A stretch of DNA of 64,000 nt from Advenella kashmirensis W13003 (GTDB lineage Bacteria; Pseudomonadota; Gammaproteobacteria; Burkholderiales; Burkholderiaceae_B). The stretch's first letter is position 1. Every line of letters starts with the position of its first letter. Both the position numbers and the translations under genes were made by a program. Positions 18,114-27,919 of this stretch are shown piece by piece. Where the stretch lies: the NCBI RefSeq assembly GCF_000506985.1, contig NZ_KI650980.1:496001-560000 (forward strand), in the 5' to 3' direction. A model generated the notes under the pieces. That model made no database searches, was not told the origin of the DNA, and saw only the letters and a program-made list of their open reading frames with translations.

Positions 18114-19073
18114 GTGACGCTTACCGAACTTAAATATATTATTGCAGTAGCCCGCGAGCGGCATTTTGGTCGCGCCGCGGAAGCCTGCTTTGTCAGCCAG
18201 CCCACCTTGTCTGTCGCCATCAAGAAACTGGAAGATGAACTGGGTGTGGCGATATTCGAACGCGGCGGCAATGAAGTGGGCGTGACGCCGATCGGCCTGA
18301 GAATTGTGACGCAGGCCCAGAAAATTCTGGAAGAAAGCGCGAATCTGAAAGAGATCGCCAGACAGGGCAATGACCCGTTGACCGGGGCCCTGCGGGTCGG
18401 CGTGATTCACACGATTGGCCCGTACCTGCTGCCCAAACTGATTCCACTGCAATTGCGCAAGACGCCGCAAATGCCGCTGATCCTTCAGGAAAGCTTTACG
18501 GTACGATTGCTGGAGCTACTTCGGCAGGGCGAGATTGATTGCGCCATTGTTGCATTGCCGCTGCCTGAAGCCGGTCTTGAAATTCGCCCCCTTTATGAGG
18601 AAGATTTCATCGCGGCCATCCCGCGCAATCATCGCTGGGCGCACGAGACGCAAATCGATCCGCGCATGCTTAAGCAGGAAACCATGCTGCTGCTGGGCGC
18701 CGGCCATTGCTTTCGCGATCAGGTCCTGGAAGTATGTCCGGAAATGTCACGTTTTTCCGCCGCTACCGACGGAATACAGCGGTCATTTGAAGGCTCATCG
18801 CTGGAAACCATTCGTCATATGGTGGCGGCCGGATTGGGTATTACCTTACTGCCCATGACAGCGCTGCCCGAGAAGCCCCCAGCGCCCGATGACCTTGTGC
18901 GTTATGTGCCGCTAGCGCACCCGGTTCCAAACAGGGAAGTGGTGCTGATCTGGCGGCGCAGTTTTCCCAGGCTGCAGGCCATTGAGGCGCTCGCCGACTG
19001 CATCTACCAGTGCGATTTGAATGGCGTCAGAATGCTGAACAGTAAACTTAAATCGGCCGCACAGGCTGGTTAA
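18114..19073 (+). CDS. oxyR: Hydrogen peroxide sensor, LysR-type regulator OxyR
   Basis: This 319-residue regulator has an N-terminal winged helix (MTLTELKYIIAVARERHFGR, with SQPTLSVAIKKLE) and a LysR substrate domain. The redox cysteines fall at C199 and C208 in GHCFRDQVLEVC, the same numbering as in E. coli OxyR, so it should sense peroxide through a C199-C208 disulfide. The start is GTG at 18114 with GCGGAG upstream. It lies 119 bp after recG. Local targets are not visible in this window. Confidence 0.94.
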   Translation: MTLTELKYIIAVARERHFGRAAEACFVSQPTLSVAIKKLEDELGVAIFERGGNEVGVTPIGLRIVTQAQKILEESANLKEIARQGNDPLTGALRVGVIHTIGPYLLPKLIPLQLRKTPQMPLILQESFTVRLLELLRQGEIDCAIVALPLPEAGLEIRPLYEEDFIAAIPRNHRWAHETQIDPRMLKQETMLLLGAGHCFRDQVLEVCPEMSRFSAATDGIQRSFEGSSLETIRHMVAAGLGITLLPMTALPEKPPAPDDLVRYVPLAHPVPNREVVLIWRRSFPRLQAIEALADCIYQCDLNGVRMLNSKLKSAAQAG

Positions 19074-19197
19074 ATCACGACAGGAAAGCTGCCTGCGTCG
19101 TCTCCCGTGGCCTGATGGCAAGGGAAATCAGGGTTTACCTTGAGCATTCTGCGAAATTTGCGCCAGCGCATTCAAAAAATGCGAGAATAACAGCGCT

Positions 19198-19215
19198 AAT
19201 ACGTTTTTACGTATT
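19198..19215 (+). promoter_or_regulatory. Perfect inverted repeat in the livK leader
   Basis: AATACGT (19198-19204) and ACGTATT (19209-19215) form a perfect 7 bp dyad around TTTT, ending 25 bp before the livK ATG. It could be an operator for an amino acid regulator or a small RNA hairpin upstream of the ribosome binding site. Its partner protein is unknown. Confidence 0.4.
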
Positions 19216-19239
19216 TTTACAATTACCGGAGTATGACAA

Positions 19240-20361
19240 ATGAAATATCTGAAAGCATCTGCAATTTCAATGGCCATTTCTGCCGGCCTGATGCTATCTG
19301 GCCAGGCTCTGGCTGCCGACACCATCCAGATTGCGGCGGTGGGACCGGTAACCGGTCCTGTCACGCAATACGGCGACATGGTTCGCGAAGGCATCCGCAC
19401 GGCGATTGAAGCAGCCAATGCGGCTGGTGGCGTAGACGGCAAGAAACTGGAAATGGTTGAAGTCGATGATGCCTGCGAACCCAAGCAGGGCCCGATTGCC
19501 GCCAATAATGTCGTCAACAAGGAAATCGGTTTTGTTGTCGGGCCGGTATGCTCCGGCGCAACGGTTGGCGGAGCCTCGATTTACAATCAGGAAGGCGTCG
19601 TCATGATCACGCCGTCTGCCACGGCACCCAACGTCACCGATGGCAAAAACTTTGAGTTCGTATTCCGCACTATTGGACGCGACGATCAGCAAGGCCCGGC
19701 AGCGGCCAAATATATTATCGACAGCATCAAACCCAAGAAAGTGGCGATCCTGCATGACAAGCAGTCTTACGGACAAGGCATTGCCGCTTCTGTGCAGGAC
19801 AATCTGAAAAAAGCCAATGTTGATGTGGCGATGTTCGAGGGGATCAACGCCGGTGAAACCGACTACTCTTCTGTCATCACCAAAATGAAATCAGCCGGTG
19901 TCGACTTCGTATACTACGGGGGCTATCATCCTGAAATGGGTCTGTTGATGCGCCAGGCGGCCGAACAGGGCCTGAAAGTGACATTCATGGGTCCCGAAGG
20001 CGCCGGTAACCCCGAGATCAATGCGATCGCCGGCGCGGCGGTTGAAGGCATGCTGCTGACGCTGCCCGCCGATTATTCGGCGCTGCCCGAGAACAAGGCC
20101 GTGGTCGAAGCATTCAAGGCCAAAAAGCGTGATGCGTCCGGCGCCTTCCAGTTGACCTCTTACGCCGCGACCCAGGCCATCATCGCAGGCATCAAGGCAA
20201 CCAAGAGCACCGATCCTGAAAAAGTGGCCCAATGGCTGCATGCCAACACTGTTAAATCGGTTATTGGTGACTTGTCCTGGAACAAGCAGGGCGATCTGAA
20301 CACCTTCAAGTTCGATATCTACACCTGGCACAAGGATGGCAGCAAAACGGCGGTAAAGTAA
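19240..20361 (+). CDS. livK: Branched-chain amino acid ABC transporter substrate-binding protein
   Basis: This 373-residue periplasmic protein has a signal peptide MKYLKASAISMAISAGLMLS, cut after GQALA before ADTIQIAAVGPVTG. It has the type I binding fold of the LivJ/LivK family, including CEPKQGPIAANNVVNKEIGFVVGP and the ligand-contact segment TPSATAPN. It delivers Leu/Ile/Val or related amino acids to LivHMGF. The matching permease and ATPase genes are 12.5 kb away at 32906-36534, separated by the secretion locus, ugp and proC. It may also feed several permeases. Confidence 0.93.
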   Translation: MKYLKASAISMAISAGLMLSGQALAADTIQIAAVGPVTGPVTQYGDMVREGIRTAIEAANAAGGVDGKKLEMVEVDDACEPKQGPIAANNVVNKEIGFVVGPVCSGATVGGASIYNQEGVVMITPSATAPNVTDGKNFEFVFRTIGRDDQQGPAAAKYIIDSIKPKKVAILHDKQSYGQGIAASVQDNLKKANVDVAMFEGINAGETDYSSVITKMKSAGVDFVYYGGYHPEMGLLMRQAAEQGLKVTFMGPEGAGNPEINAIAGAAVEGMLLTLPADYSALPENKAVVEAFKAKKRDASGAFQLTSYAATQAIIAGIKATKSTDPEKVAQWLHANTVKSVIGDLSWNKQGDLNTFKFDIYTWHKDGSKTAVK

Positions 20362-20661
20362 GAAGGCAACGACCCGCTGCGGCATGGTTTGCCGGTGTTG
20401 CCGGACAACAATAAACCTGCCTTGCAGGCGGTGCGACGCCCATTGTGTTATTTATTAATAAAAGAGACTGGACTCCTATGCGGGATTCAGTCTTTTTTTT
20501 GTGCCAGCCAACGAAAAAATCACTCCAGTTTGATTTTTCTCAAACAGCACTCGACTTCTTGTCGGCACGTGATAGAAATTTAAAACCGAACTATTTAAGA
20601 TACGCCGTCAGTTCAAGATGCGTGATCATGCGTTTATCGCTCAGTCAGTAGGAAGAGTTCA
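20362..20661. other. Gap between livK and the two-partner secretion locus
   Basis: This 300 bp gap holds a good terminator (20465-20500) and AT-rich sequence (about 20510-20600) that may contain the promoter of the fhaC-like gene. No gene is visible. A short CCTGCCTTGCAGG dyad occurs near 20417-20429. Confidence 0.6.
20465..20500 (+). terminator. Rho-independent terminator after livK
   Basis: AGACTGGACTCC pairs with GGGATTCAGTCT across TATGC, with one mismatch and two G-U pairs, and is followed by a run of eight T. It lies about 100 bp past the livK stop and isolates the following secretion locus. Confidence 0.75.
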
Positions 20662-22302
20662 TTGTTTCGGTTCAAAAGTGCGTTGCGGTACGCGTTACTT
20701 TTATGGATGGTGCAGTTCGGTGCAACTGCGCAGGGTGCTTACGTGTCGGATCACGTCAACGTTCAGAGGTCCGCACAGCGGGAGCTTGACCGCATCCGGC
20801 ACGAGCAGCAACAACGCAGGATTCTTCAGCAACAGTATCAGCCGCTGCAGGCATCTGAACAGCCCACATTCCAGGGCCGGGGACAGTCGTGCCTGGACTA
20901 TCAACAACTTTTATTGGTCGGCAAGACACGGGTTGACATAGAAGCGCTGTTGCCGCGTGCCGGGGAGTGTCTGAACGCCGACAGACTGAATCAGTTAAGT
21001 CGCGATATCACCACGGCTTATCTGAATAAAGGGTATCTTCATCAATCCCTGGCGTTCGAACCCAAAGGACAGATTCTGTACTTGCGTATCACAGAAGGTG
21101 TGGTCAGATCGATCAGCGGCGCAGATGCCATTGTCAATCCGCAGATGCTTTTCCCCGGCTTGCAGGGCGATGCCCTGAATATCCACCGGCTCGATCAGGG
21201 CCTGGATCATACCAACCGGTTTTTATCCAACAGGGTCACGGTCGATGTGCTGCCGCAAGAGGATGGCAATATTGACCTGCTGTTACGCAACACGTCCGCC
21301 GGGCGGGCAAGCGGTTACATCGCACTGGACAATAGCGGCAGCCAGGGAACCGGGCAATGGGTGGCCAGAACGGGCCTGATCATCGACAGCCCGTTTGCTT
21401 TATCCGATTCGCTGACCTTCAGTGCCAGCCACTCCTTCAAGAACCGGCATTTTGATCCTTATAGTCGCAGCCTGGCGTTCCAGTACTCGGTCCCTTATGG
21501 TTATTGGGACTTCAGTGTATTCGGATCAATCTCCCAATATCGGACGGCGCTGGCCATCAATAACAATCAATATGAACTGGACGGCAGAACCTGGCAGGCA
21601 GGGGGCCGTGTCAATTATGTTTTCTCACGCGGGTCCAATCATGTCTCGTCGATTTACGGCCAGCTGGAGCGGATCGCGGCAAGAGGACGTTTTGAAAAAT
21701 CCGTTATCTATCTGCAAAGTCCGAGTATCGTCAACGCCCAGCTTGGCTGGAGTCATTTGCAGGTGATGCCCTCGGGGGTGCTGATGAGCGATGTGGGGTT
21801 TGAACAGGGACTGCCCTGGGTGAGCGGGTATGCCGACGAATACAAAAAAGCCTACCGAAAAGTCAATTTGAACCTGAACGCGCAATTTCATCATCGCAGC
21901 GGCCAGACATTGTGGCGACATAATCATGAATTGATAGCCCAGTACAGCCCGGATTTTTTACCGACGATCAAGCAGCTCGAACTGCTGGATCGCTACGCTA
22001 TTCGCGGACTGGGCCGATATAGTGCTGCTGCGGAAAAAGGTGCCGTGCTGCGCAACAATCTTTATTTGAGCGTCTCTCGCGGTGACTGGGATATCGAACC
22101 GTATGTCGGGTTCGATATCGGCGTGATTAAACCGACGCCCGCCACGGATACCGTATGGGGACACTCGTGGTCCGTCGGATTGAAACTAAACCATCGCCAG
22201 GGTGCAGAGGCGAGGGTGGAGTTTTCAAAAGGTCGCTTCAAGGAGGACAGGGAATCTTTGAGCGACAGTTCATTGAGTCTGAAACTGATGTATTGGTTTT
22301 AG
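20662..22302 (+). CDS. Two-partner secretion outer membrane transporter (TpsB, FhaC/ShlB family)
   Basis: This 546-residue protein exports the downstream TpsA across the outer membrane. It has a signal peptide (residues 1 to about 25, ending ATAQGA), a helical Gln/Arg-rich segment (about 30-60) and a POTRA region with two cysteines (about 72-150). A 16-strand barrel region follows. The loop-6 motif appears as IRGL at 447-450, a variant of VRG(Y/F) that keeps the key Arg448. It ends in KLMYWF, a typical BAM-recognised aromatic C-terminus. The start is TTG after AGGAAGAG; the next ATG, at 20707, would destroy the signal peptide. The tpsA gene begins 50 bp later. Confidence 0.9.
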   Translation: MFRFKSALRYALLLWMVQFGATAQGAYVSDHVNVQRSAQRELDRIRHEQQQRRILQQQYQPLQASEQPTFQGRGQSCLDYQQLLLVGKTRVDIEALLPRAGECLNADRLNQLSRDITTAYLNKGYLHQSLAFEPKGQILYLRITEGVVRSISGADAIVNPQMLFPGLQGDALNIHRLDQGLDHTNRFLSNRVTVDVLPQEDGNIDLLLRNTSAGRASGYIALDNSGSQGTGQWVARTGLIIDSPFALSDSLTFSASHSFKNRHFDPYSRSLAFQYSVPYGYWDFSVFGSISQYRTALAINNNQYELDGRTWQAGGRVNYVFSRGSNHVSSIYGQLERIAARGRFEKSVIYLQSPSIVNAQLGWSHLQVMPSGVLMSDVGFEQGLPWVSGYADEYKKAYRKVNLNLNAQFHHRSGQTLWRHNHELIAQYSPDFLPTIKQLELLDRYAIRGLGRYSAAAEKGAVLRNNLYLSVSRGDWDIEPYVGFDIGVIKPTPATDTVWGHSWSVGLKLNHRQGAEARVEFSKGRFKEDRESLSDSSLSLKLMYWF

Positions 22303-22337
22303 CTGTCTCTCTTCGCACTTTACGTACCTGTTTTATT

Positions 22338-22346
22338 TAAGGAGGT
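22338..22346 (+). promoter_or_regulatory. Unusually strong ribosome binding site of the tpsA gene
   Basis: TAAGGAGGT is a nine-base perfect complement to the 16S rRNA 3' end, six bases before the ATG at 22353. The upstream transporter gene has only a TTG start, so the pair seems tuned for much more exoprotein than transporter. Confidence 0.7.
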
Positions 22347-22352
22347 CATCTT

Positions 22353-25300
22353 ATGACAACTTTGCAGCCCACGTTGCGTTTATCTTTTCCCGGCCGCCTG
22401 GCCGTTGTGCTGGCCTTGTCCTATGTCTCATCCGTAGCCTGGGCCGATATTGTCGGCGAGCGCAATGGCGCTCAGAAAATTTATAAAAAGGGCGACGTTG
22501 AAATTGTTGATATCGTGTCACCCAATTCAAGGGGTTTGTCTCATAACAAATACTATAAATACAATGTGGACAAAGCGGGCGCGGTGTTGAACAATTCGCT
22601 GACAAGCGGCTCCTCTGTGCTGGCAGGGGAGCTGAACGCGAACGCGAACTTCAAGGGCGCTACGGCCAAGGTGATTCTAAACGAAGTGATCCGGCATAAT
22701 CCATCTTTGCTGTTGGGCAAACAGGAAGTGTTTGGCATGGTCGCTGACTACGTGCTGGCCAATCCCAGCGGAATCACCTGCCAGGGCTGCGGCTTTATTA
22801 ACGTGCCGCGTGCCAGCCTGGTGGTGGGCAAGCCGATTGTTGAAAATGACGACCTGAGCGGTTACGAAATCACGTCCGATAAAAAACTGGCGCTTGAGGG
22901 TGAGCTGAATGACGCCCGGGTGCTTGATTTACTGGCGCCCGCCGTTGATATTAACGGCGATGTGAGTGCGCAGGATGAGGTTAATATTGTGATGGGGCGC
23001 AACCAGGTGTCGCGTGATTCCAGTGGCAATGTGGTCGCAAACAAATTGAAAAAACACCAGCACAGAAGGGTGCTGGATGGACATCTGCTGGGCAGTATTC
23101 AATCCGGGCGTATTCGCATTCATTCGACCGATTCACGCGCCACGGTGGTCGGCGAAGGCCTGGCGCTACGAGCCGGACAGGTTCAGCTGACGGCAGGCAA
23201 TGCGGATTTGCGCGGCAAGATCGACACGGTTCAAAACAAAACGGCCAAAGTCGACAAGCTGGGCGATGGCGTATTTTTGCGCACTGAGACGTTCGATAAA
23301 AAACAAGCCTACCGTGCTTCAGAGCTGGTGGCAGATAATGCGCAACTGAACGTTGAAAACAAATTGAATATCAATGGCGCAAAAATCAAAATCAGGGAGC
23401 TGGATATTGCTGCCGGCAATGCTAATTTTGATGCGCAGGTAACCAAAGACGAATCCACCTCCAGCGCACGACGCTATAAGGGATTGTGGTTCCATACCGA
23501 CGCGCAAAAGCAGCACCAGGAAACCGTTCACGGTACACAGATTGAATCTGATATCGTCCGGGTGGCCGCAGCGTCGGATCTGACAGGAAAGGCGTTGACC
23601 ATCCAGGCACAGGGGGTTGAGTTAAAGGCGGGTCGTAAACTCAGTTTGTCAGGAACGACACAGGAAACATTGGCCGAAAAGTCCAAGAAATTCCGCAATG
23701 AAATTGACCGCACTGCAACCACGGCACGTGACAGGATAAAAAACGGTGATGCGCTGGATCGCGCAATGAACCAGGCACACATTGCGTCGACCCTGAGTGC
23801 CGATAAACTGGTCATCGATACCGGAGGCGATATGTCGTTGTCAGGCGTCACCATCCAGGCTGATTCGCTGGTGGCCAAATCGGGCGGCAAAGTCAATATC
23901 ACCGCCGACGAAACACAGCAGGAGACGATCAAAACCGATATGCTCAAATACTGGGCCGGATTTGGCGGTTCTAATTCTGCGGGCGATACGCTTCGTCAGA
24001 AACTGAAAGTCGGTTCGGATATCAATACGCGTCAGCTTCTGGTGCTGGAGGCACAAAGGGGGGTTGCCATTTCAGGAAGTCGGGTCAAGTCTGACAAGGG
24101 CGCCTTTGTGTACACAAAACAGGGCGATCTGACGATTGATTCGGTTGTGAGCCAGTCCGACCAGCGCCAGTACAAGCGCATCGGCGCGATCTTCGATATC
24201 ACCAAAGATAAAATCGTTACCGATCGCCAGGACAAAGAGAATAAGGGTTCAGTTCTGGCGTCCGACTCCAATCTGGTTCTGCTGAGCGAACGTGATATTG
24301 ATATCGTCGGCAGCCAGGTCAAGGCCAACGGCTTTCTGGACATCAAATCGGCCGGCAAGGTAAACGTAGCCGGCGCCAAAGATACGAAACGGGTGTCGGT
24401 CGCAAATACCGGCATCAGCGCCGAAGCGAAGATCGACAAGCTCAGCCTCAAGGATAAAGAGATAAAAGGGCACCTGGCACTGATTATCAAAAACAATAAA
24501 GTCATCAACGAGAGCGGCACCCATCAGGCTGCGCAACTGAGTGGCAAGAAAGGCGTGCAGATCGCAGGTGACCATATTGCCGTGGCTGGAAGCCGGATTG
24601 AAAGTTCGCAGGGTAATGTCGGATTGCAAGGTTCCTCCATCACAACGACCGCCCAGCATGATATGGAAAGCACAAGGAAAACGGATACCGGCGCTACGCT
24701 TACGTTGTCTGGCGGGGTTAACGAAAAAGGGGTCAGCATCGGCCTGGCACTGGATGTCAAACATAAGGACGACACCGCAACCGACTCCACCGTCAAGGGC
24801 ACGCAGATTGCAGCCGGAAAAGACGTCAGCCTCAAAGGACATGAGATCGCTCATCAGGGCACGCATATCAGTGGCGTGACGATCAACGAATCGGCCGATC
24901 ATATCTCGCATCAGGCCGCCGCGGGTGGTCGAACGGGGTCAGCCGTAGATGCATCGGTACATGCTGGCGTTGACGTGAACCTGGGCTTTGACAAAGGCCT
25001 GGCCGTCGGGGTCGGTATCAGCGGGCAGGGCGGTCGCCGCGACAGCAAGGATACCGTCGTCCAGGGGACGAAACTGGATGCCACGGTTGTCAATGTGGAT
25101 GCCAAAAACAAGTTGCACGATGAGGGTACAATCTACAACGGCAAGGACGAGGTCAATTTGAGCGGCGGCAATCTGGAGCTGGGCTCTGCTTACAACGAAC
25201 AGGGCTTTGTGGACAATCACGGTGGCGGCAGTGTGGGCATCAACGCCTCCACCAAGGATTACAACTCCGTGAACCTATCGCTGGATGTGGCTGCCAACTT

Positions 25301-26612
25301 CCAGCACGAGAAAGAAAATTCGGCCAAGGCAGTCAAAACCGAGATCAATAGCGCCAGCGTCAACGTCCATGCGCAGGATGATCTGCACAGCCAGGCGGAT
25401 ATCAACTCGTCCGGCACGGTCAATATGACCGCTGGCAAAAATCTGGTGCTGAGTCAGGCCGACAATACGGACACCAAGCGCGCCGGTGGTTTCGATGCCA
25501 AGGTGGGTATCGGCGGGCTGGTCATTCCGGCTGCCGGTGCGGCAGTGCCGTCCATTCATGTTGCCGTGTCTGCGAACGGCCATAACAGCCGCCAGAAAAC
25601 GGGCATCGCGCCGGCCATCCATGCCAAGGAGCTGAATCTGGGTAGCCAGGGCGATCTGCATATTCAGGGAACCGAGATCAATGTCGGTTCATTGAACGCT
25701 AAAGGCGACAAAATCGTGCTGACCGGCGTTCAGGAGCAAGGCAAGCATGTCAGTGTGGATGTCGGCGCCAACGTCGGCATCGGCGCAAATGTGAGCAGCC
25801 TCAATCTGGGCGGGCACCTGAATGTTGCGCACGGCAAAAAGCTGGCTCATAAAGTCAGCACTGTCAATGCCGATACCATTAGGCTTGATGGCAAGAACGG
25901 GGTCGATATTGTGGCGACCAAGGTCAATGGCCAGGACGTGGCTATTCGCACCGACGGCAATGTGTCTGTTTCTGCCGGCGCCAATGTTGATCATCATACT
26001 AATACCGGTTTTGCTTTGAATTTGTCGGGCGGTGTGAAGGATCAGGTCTGGACACCGGCTGCGGGCAGCGCCTCGCTCAATATCGATGTTGCCCGTAACG
26101 AGTCAAACACGGCAGGCCATTCAAGCGCCGGTCATCTTGATATTCAGGCAGGCAAAGACCTGACGTTCAAGGGCGATAGCCTGACGGCGAATCAGGTGAC
26201 AGGTCATATTGCCGGCAACGTGACTACCCAGGGTACACAATCGGTCACGCATGAAGGCACATTGAATCTGGCCGCCTCTGGCGCAGGCAGCTTCACTCCG
26301 TACGAACCCGGCAAAGTGCTGGAAGGCCTGAAGAAGGACTGGGAAAACGGGACGATCGCCGGTGTCAGCGCGCAGGCCAAAGGAGATGGCTACTACGTGC
26401 ATAAGATTGAAAACGATCAGGGTCCGGTCGGGCTCACTGCAAACCATTCAGCCCTGAAGATGGATGGCAAGCAGATCGTCGCACCCGACGCGCCTGAAAA
26501 GCACATTCAGGCGGGGTTTGAATTTGATGTCGGTACGAACATCAAAGAGCGACTGGAAAAAGGCCAGCCTTTGGCCTATGGTGATGTTTATGTGGACAGA
26601 GATACCAAATAA
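22353..26612 (+). CDS. Filamentous hemagglutinin-like exoprotein (TpsA)
   Basis: This 1419-residue secreted protein is the substrate of the upstream TpsB. A signal peptide ends AWA (about residue 31). The TPS secretion domain (about 32-270) shows NPSLL, then NPSG at 137-140 in place of NPNG, and the pair C143/C146 of ITCQGCGFIN. The rest is made of imperfect beta-helix repeats rich in Gly, Asn, Asp and Lys (for example GKDVSLKGHEI, AGKNLVLSQADN, AGKDLTFKGDSL). No VENN motif, toxin-like tail or cell-surface anchor is apparent. It ends GDVYVDRDTK with a terminator after it. A role in adhesion or biofilm is inferred from the family, not shown. Confidence 0.88.
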   Translation: MTTLQPTLRLSFPGRLAVVLALSYVSSVAWADIVGERNGAQKIYKKGDVEIVDIVSPNSRGLSHNKYYKYNVDKAGAVLNNSLTSGSSVLAGELNANANFKGATAKVILNEVIRHNPSLLLGKQEVFGMVADYVLANPSGITCQGCGFINVPRASLVVGKPIVENDDLSGYEITSDKKLALEGELNDARVLDLLAPAVDINGDVSAQDEVNIVMGRNQVSRDSSGNVVANKLKKHQHRRVLDGHLLGSIQSGRIRIHSTDSRATVVGEGLALRAGQVQLTAGNADLRGKIDTVQNKTAKVDKLGDGVFLRTETFDKKQAYRASELVADNAQLNVENKLNINGAKIKIRELDIAAGNANFDAQVTKDESTSSARRYKGLWFHTDAQKQHQETVHGTQIESDIVRVAAASDLTGKALTIQAQGVELKAGRKLSLSGTTQETLAEKSKKFRNEIDRTATTARDRIKNGDALDRAMNQAHIASTLSADKLVIDTGGDMSLSGVTIQADSLVAKSGGKVNITADETQQETIKTDMLKYWAGFGGSNSAGDTLRQKLKVGSDINTRQLLVLEAQRGVAISGSRVKSDKGAFVYTKQGDLTIDSVVSQSDQRQYKRIGAIFDITKDKIVTDRQDKENKGSVLASDSNLVLLSERDIDIVGSQVKANGFLDIKSAGKVNVAGAKDTKRVSVANTGISAEAKIDKLSLKDKEIKGHLALIIKNNKVINESGTHQAAQLSGKKGVQIAGDHIAVAGSRIESSQGNVGLQGSSITTTAQHDMESTRKTDTGATLTLSGGVNEKGVSIGLALDVKHKDDTATDSTVKGTQIAAGKDVSLKGHEIAHQGTHISGVTINESADHISHQAAAGGRTGSAVDASVHAGVDVNLGFDKGLAVGVGISGQGGRRDSKDTVVQGTKLDATVVNVDAKNKLHDEGTIYNGKDEVNLSGGNLELGSAYNEQGFVDNHGGGSVGINASTKDYNSVNLSLDVAANFQHEKENSAKAVKTEINSASVNVHAQDDLHSQADINSSGTVNMTAGKNLVLSQADNTDTKRAGGFDAKVGIGGLVIPAAGAAVPSIHVAVSANGHNSRQKTGIAPAIHAKELNLGSQGDLHIQGTEINVGSLNAKGDKIVLTGVQEQGKHVSVDVGANVGIGANVSSLNLGGHLNVAHGKKLAHKVSTVNADTIRLDGKNGVDIVATKVNGQDVAIRTDGNVSVSAGANVDHHTNTGFALNLSGGVKDQVWTPAAGSASLNIDVARNESNTAGHSSAGHLDIQAGKDLTFKGDSLTANQVTGHIAGNVTTQGTQSVTHEGTLNLAASGAGSFTPYEPGKVLEGLKKDWENGTIAGVSAQAKGDGYYVHKIENDQGPVGLTANHSALKMDGKQIVAPDAPEKHIQAGFEFDVGTNIKERLEKGQPLAYGDVYVDRDTK

Positions 26613-26697
26613 ACGCTTAGCCTGATGGCCGGCAATAGGGGGGCGGTTCATTGAGCTGCCCCACTAAAGCTTGACTGTTAGGCCTGATTAGTTGGTT

Positions 26698-26738
26698 AAG
26701 GACTGAGTTTGGTATTGAACCAGACTCAGTCCTTTTCG
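26698..26738 (+). terminator. Rho-independent terminator after the tpsA gene
   Basis: AAGGACTGAGTTTGG (26698-26712) pairs along 15 bp with CCAGACTCAGTCCTT (26720-26734), with one G-U pair and loop TATTGAA, then TTTTCGTTT. It lies 86 bp after the exoprotein stop and closes the secretion operon ahead of the convergent ugp operon. Confidence 0.85.
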
Positions 26739-26824
26739 TTTCCGCTCCATCCGCTCCTGAGTGTTTGAACGTTTGCTGGCGCTGGTGGTTGTTTGTTGTT
26801 ATGTGCCATGGTTAGCATTGCTGC

Positions 26825-27907
26825 CTAGTCTATTCGCCGTGTTGTTTCCGGATCGAACCAATGCAGCGGATGACGGGTGTCCGGTCCGACATCAATGGTG
26901 TCGCCTAGCGTGTAATGGGTCGACCCCGCATCGTGCACATCGCAGCGAATCACGACCAGTGTCTCGCCCACTCTTGCGTGAATGAGTTTTTCCGAACCCA
27001 GAATTTCGATCATTTCAATCACCAGCGGAATACCGGGTTGATTAAGCGTAACGTGTTCAGGGCGAAATCCCAGAATGATGTTTTTGCCACGCGCGCGTTC
27101 GGGAATCTGTCCGGCGGGAATGGACATTTGTTGTCCGTCCATGGTTTTAATCAGACCCTCGGCTGTCACCGAGACGGGGATCAGGTTCATCGGCGGGGAA
27201 CCGATAAATGCCGCCACAAAGGTCGTGGCCGGTTTTTCGAACACCTCGATCGGCGTGCCGATTTGTTCCGCGACGCCCTTATTCATTACCACCATGCGAT
27301 CGGCCAGCGTCATGGCTTCGACCTGATCATGCGTGACATATAAACTGGTCGTGCGCAGCCGGCGATGCAGTTTCTGGATTTCCAGTCGCATCTGCACGCG
27401 CAGTTTGGCATCCAGATTGGACAGCGGCTCGTCAAACAGAAAGACCTTTGGATCCCGCACGATGGCGCGGCCCATGGCTACGCGCTGGCGCTGGCCGCCC
27501 GACAGCTGTTTGGGCCGGCGTTGCAGCAACTGGCTTAGTTCCAGAATTGCAGCAGCCTGCTGTACGCGCTCATTGATCTGTTCTTTGGTCAGCTTGCGGA
27601 TTTTCAGCCCATACGCCATGTTCTCGTATACCGACATATGCGGATACAGGGCATAGTTCTGAAAGACCATGGCGATATCGCGCTCGGCCGGCTCCAGCTC
27701 ATTGACCACGGCGCCGTCGATCAGGATCTGGCCGGCAGTGACCGTCTCAAGACCTGCAACCATACGCATGAGGGTGGACTTGCCGCAGCCTGAGGGACCG
27801 ACGATCACAATGAATTCGCCGTCCTGCACATCGATATCTACCCCGTGAATCACGGCGACATTGCCGGGATAGGTTTTCCTGATATCGTTCAATTGAAGTG
27901 TTGCCAT
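26825..27907 (-). CDS. ugpC: sn-Glycerol-3-phosphate ABC transporter ATPase
   Basis: This 360-residue ATPase powers import of sn-glycerol-3-phosphate and its diesters. It has Walker [15 protein letters not shown]-loop [11 protein letters not shown], signature [14 protein letters not shown], Walker [16 protein letters not shown] and switch [10 protein letters not shown] full MalK-type C-terminal regulatory region follows (about 240-360). It is the last gene of ugpBAEC, 12 bp after ugpE. No ugpQ phosphodiesterase follows. Confidence 0.95.
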   Translation of the reverse strand: MATLQLNDIRKTYPGNVAVIHGVDIDVQDGEFIVIVGPSGCGKSTLMRMVAGLETVTAGQILIDGAVVNELEPAERDIAMVFQNYALYPHMSVYENMAYGLKIRKLTKEQINERVQQAAAILELSQLLQRRPKQLSGGQRQRVAMGRAIVRDPKVFLFDEPLSNLDAKLRVQMRLEIQKLHRRLRTTSLYVTHDQVEAMTLADRMVVMNKGVAEQIGTPIEVFEKPATTFVAAFIGSPPMNLIPVSVTAEGLIKTMDGQQMSIPAGQIPERARGKNIILGFRPEHVTLNQPGIPLVIEMIEILGSEKLIHARVGETLVVIRCDVHDAGSTHYTLGDTIDVGPDTRHPLHWFDPETTRRID

Positions 27908-27919
27908 CTAAGTAATCCT

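Noticed and set aside
25200-26612. Possible contact-dependent inhibition (CdiA-type) toxin end on the exoprotein
   Set aside because: No VENN motif, no toxin-like domain and no small immunity gene between 26612 and the terminator at 26698.
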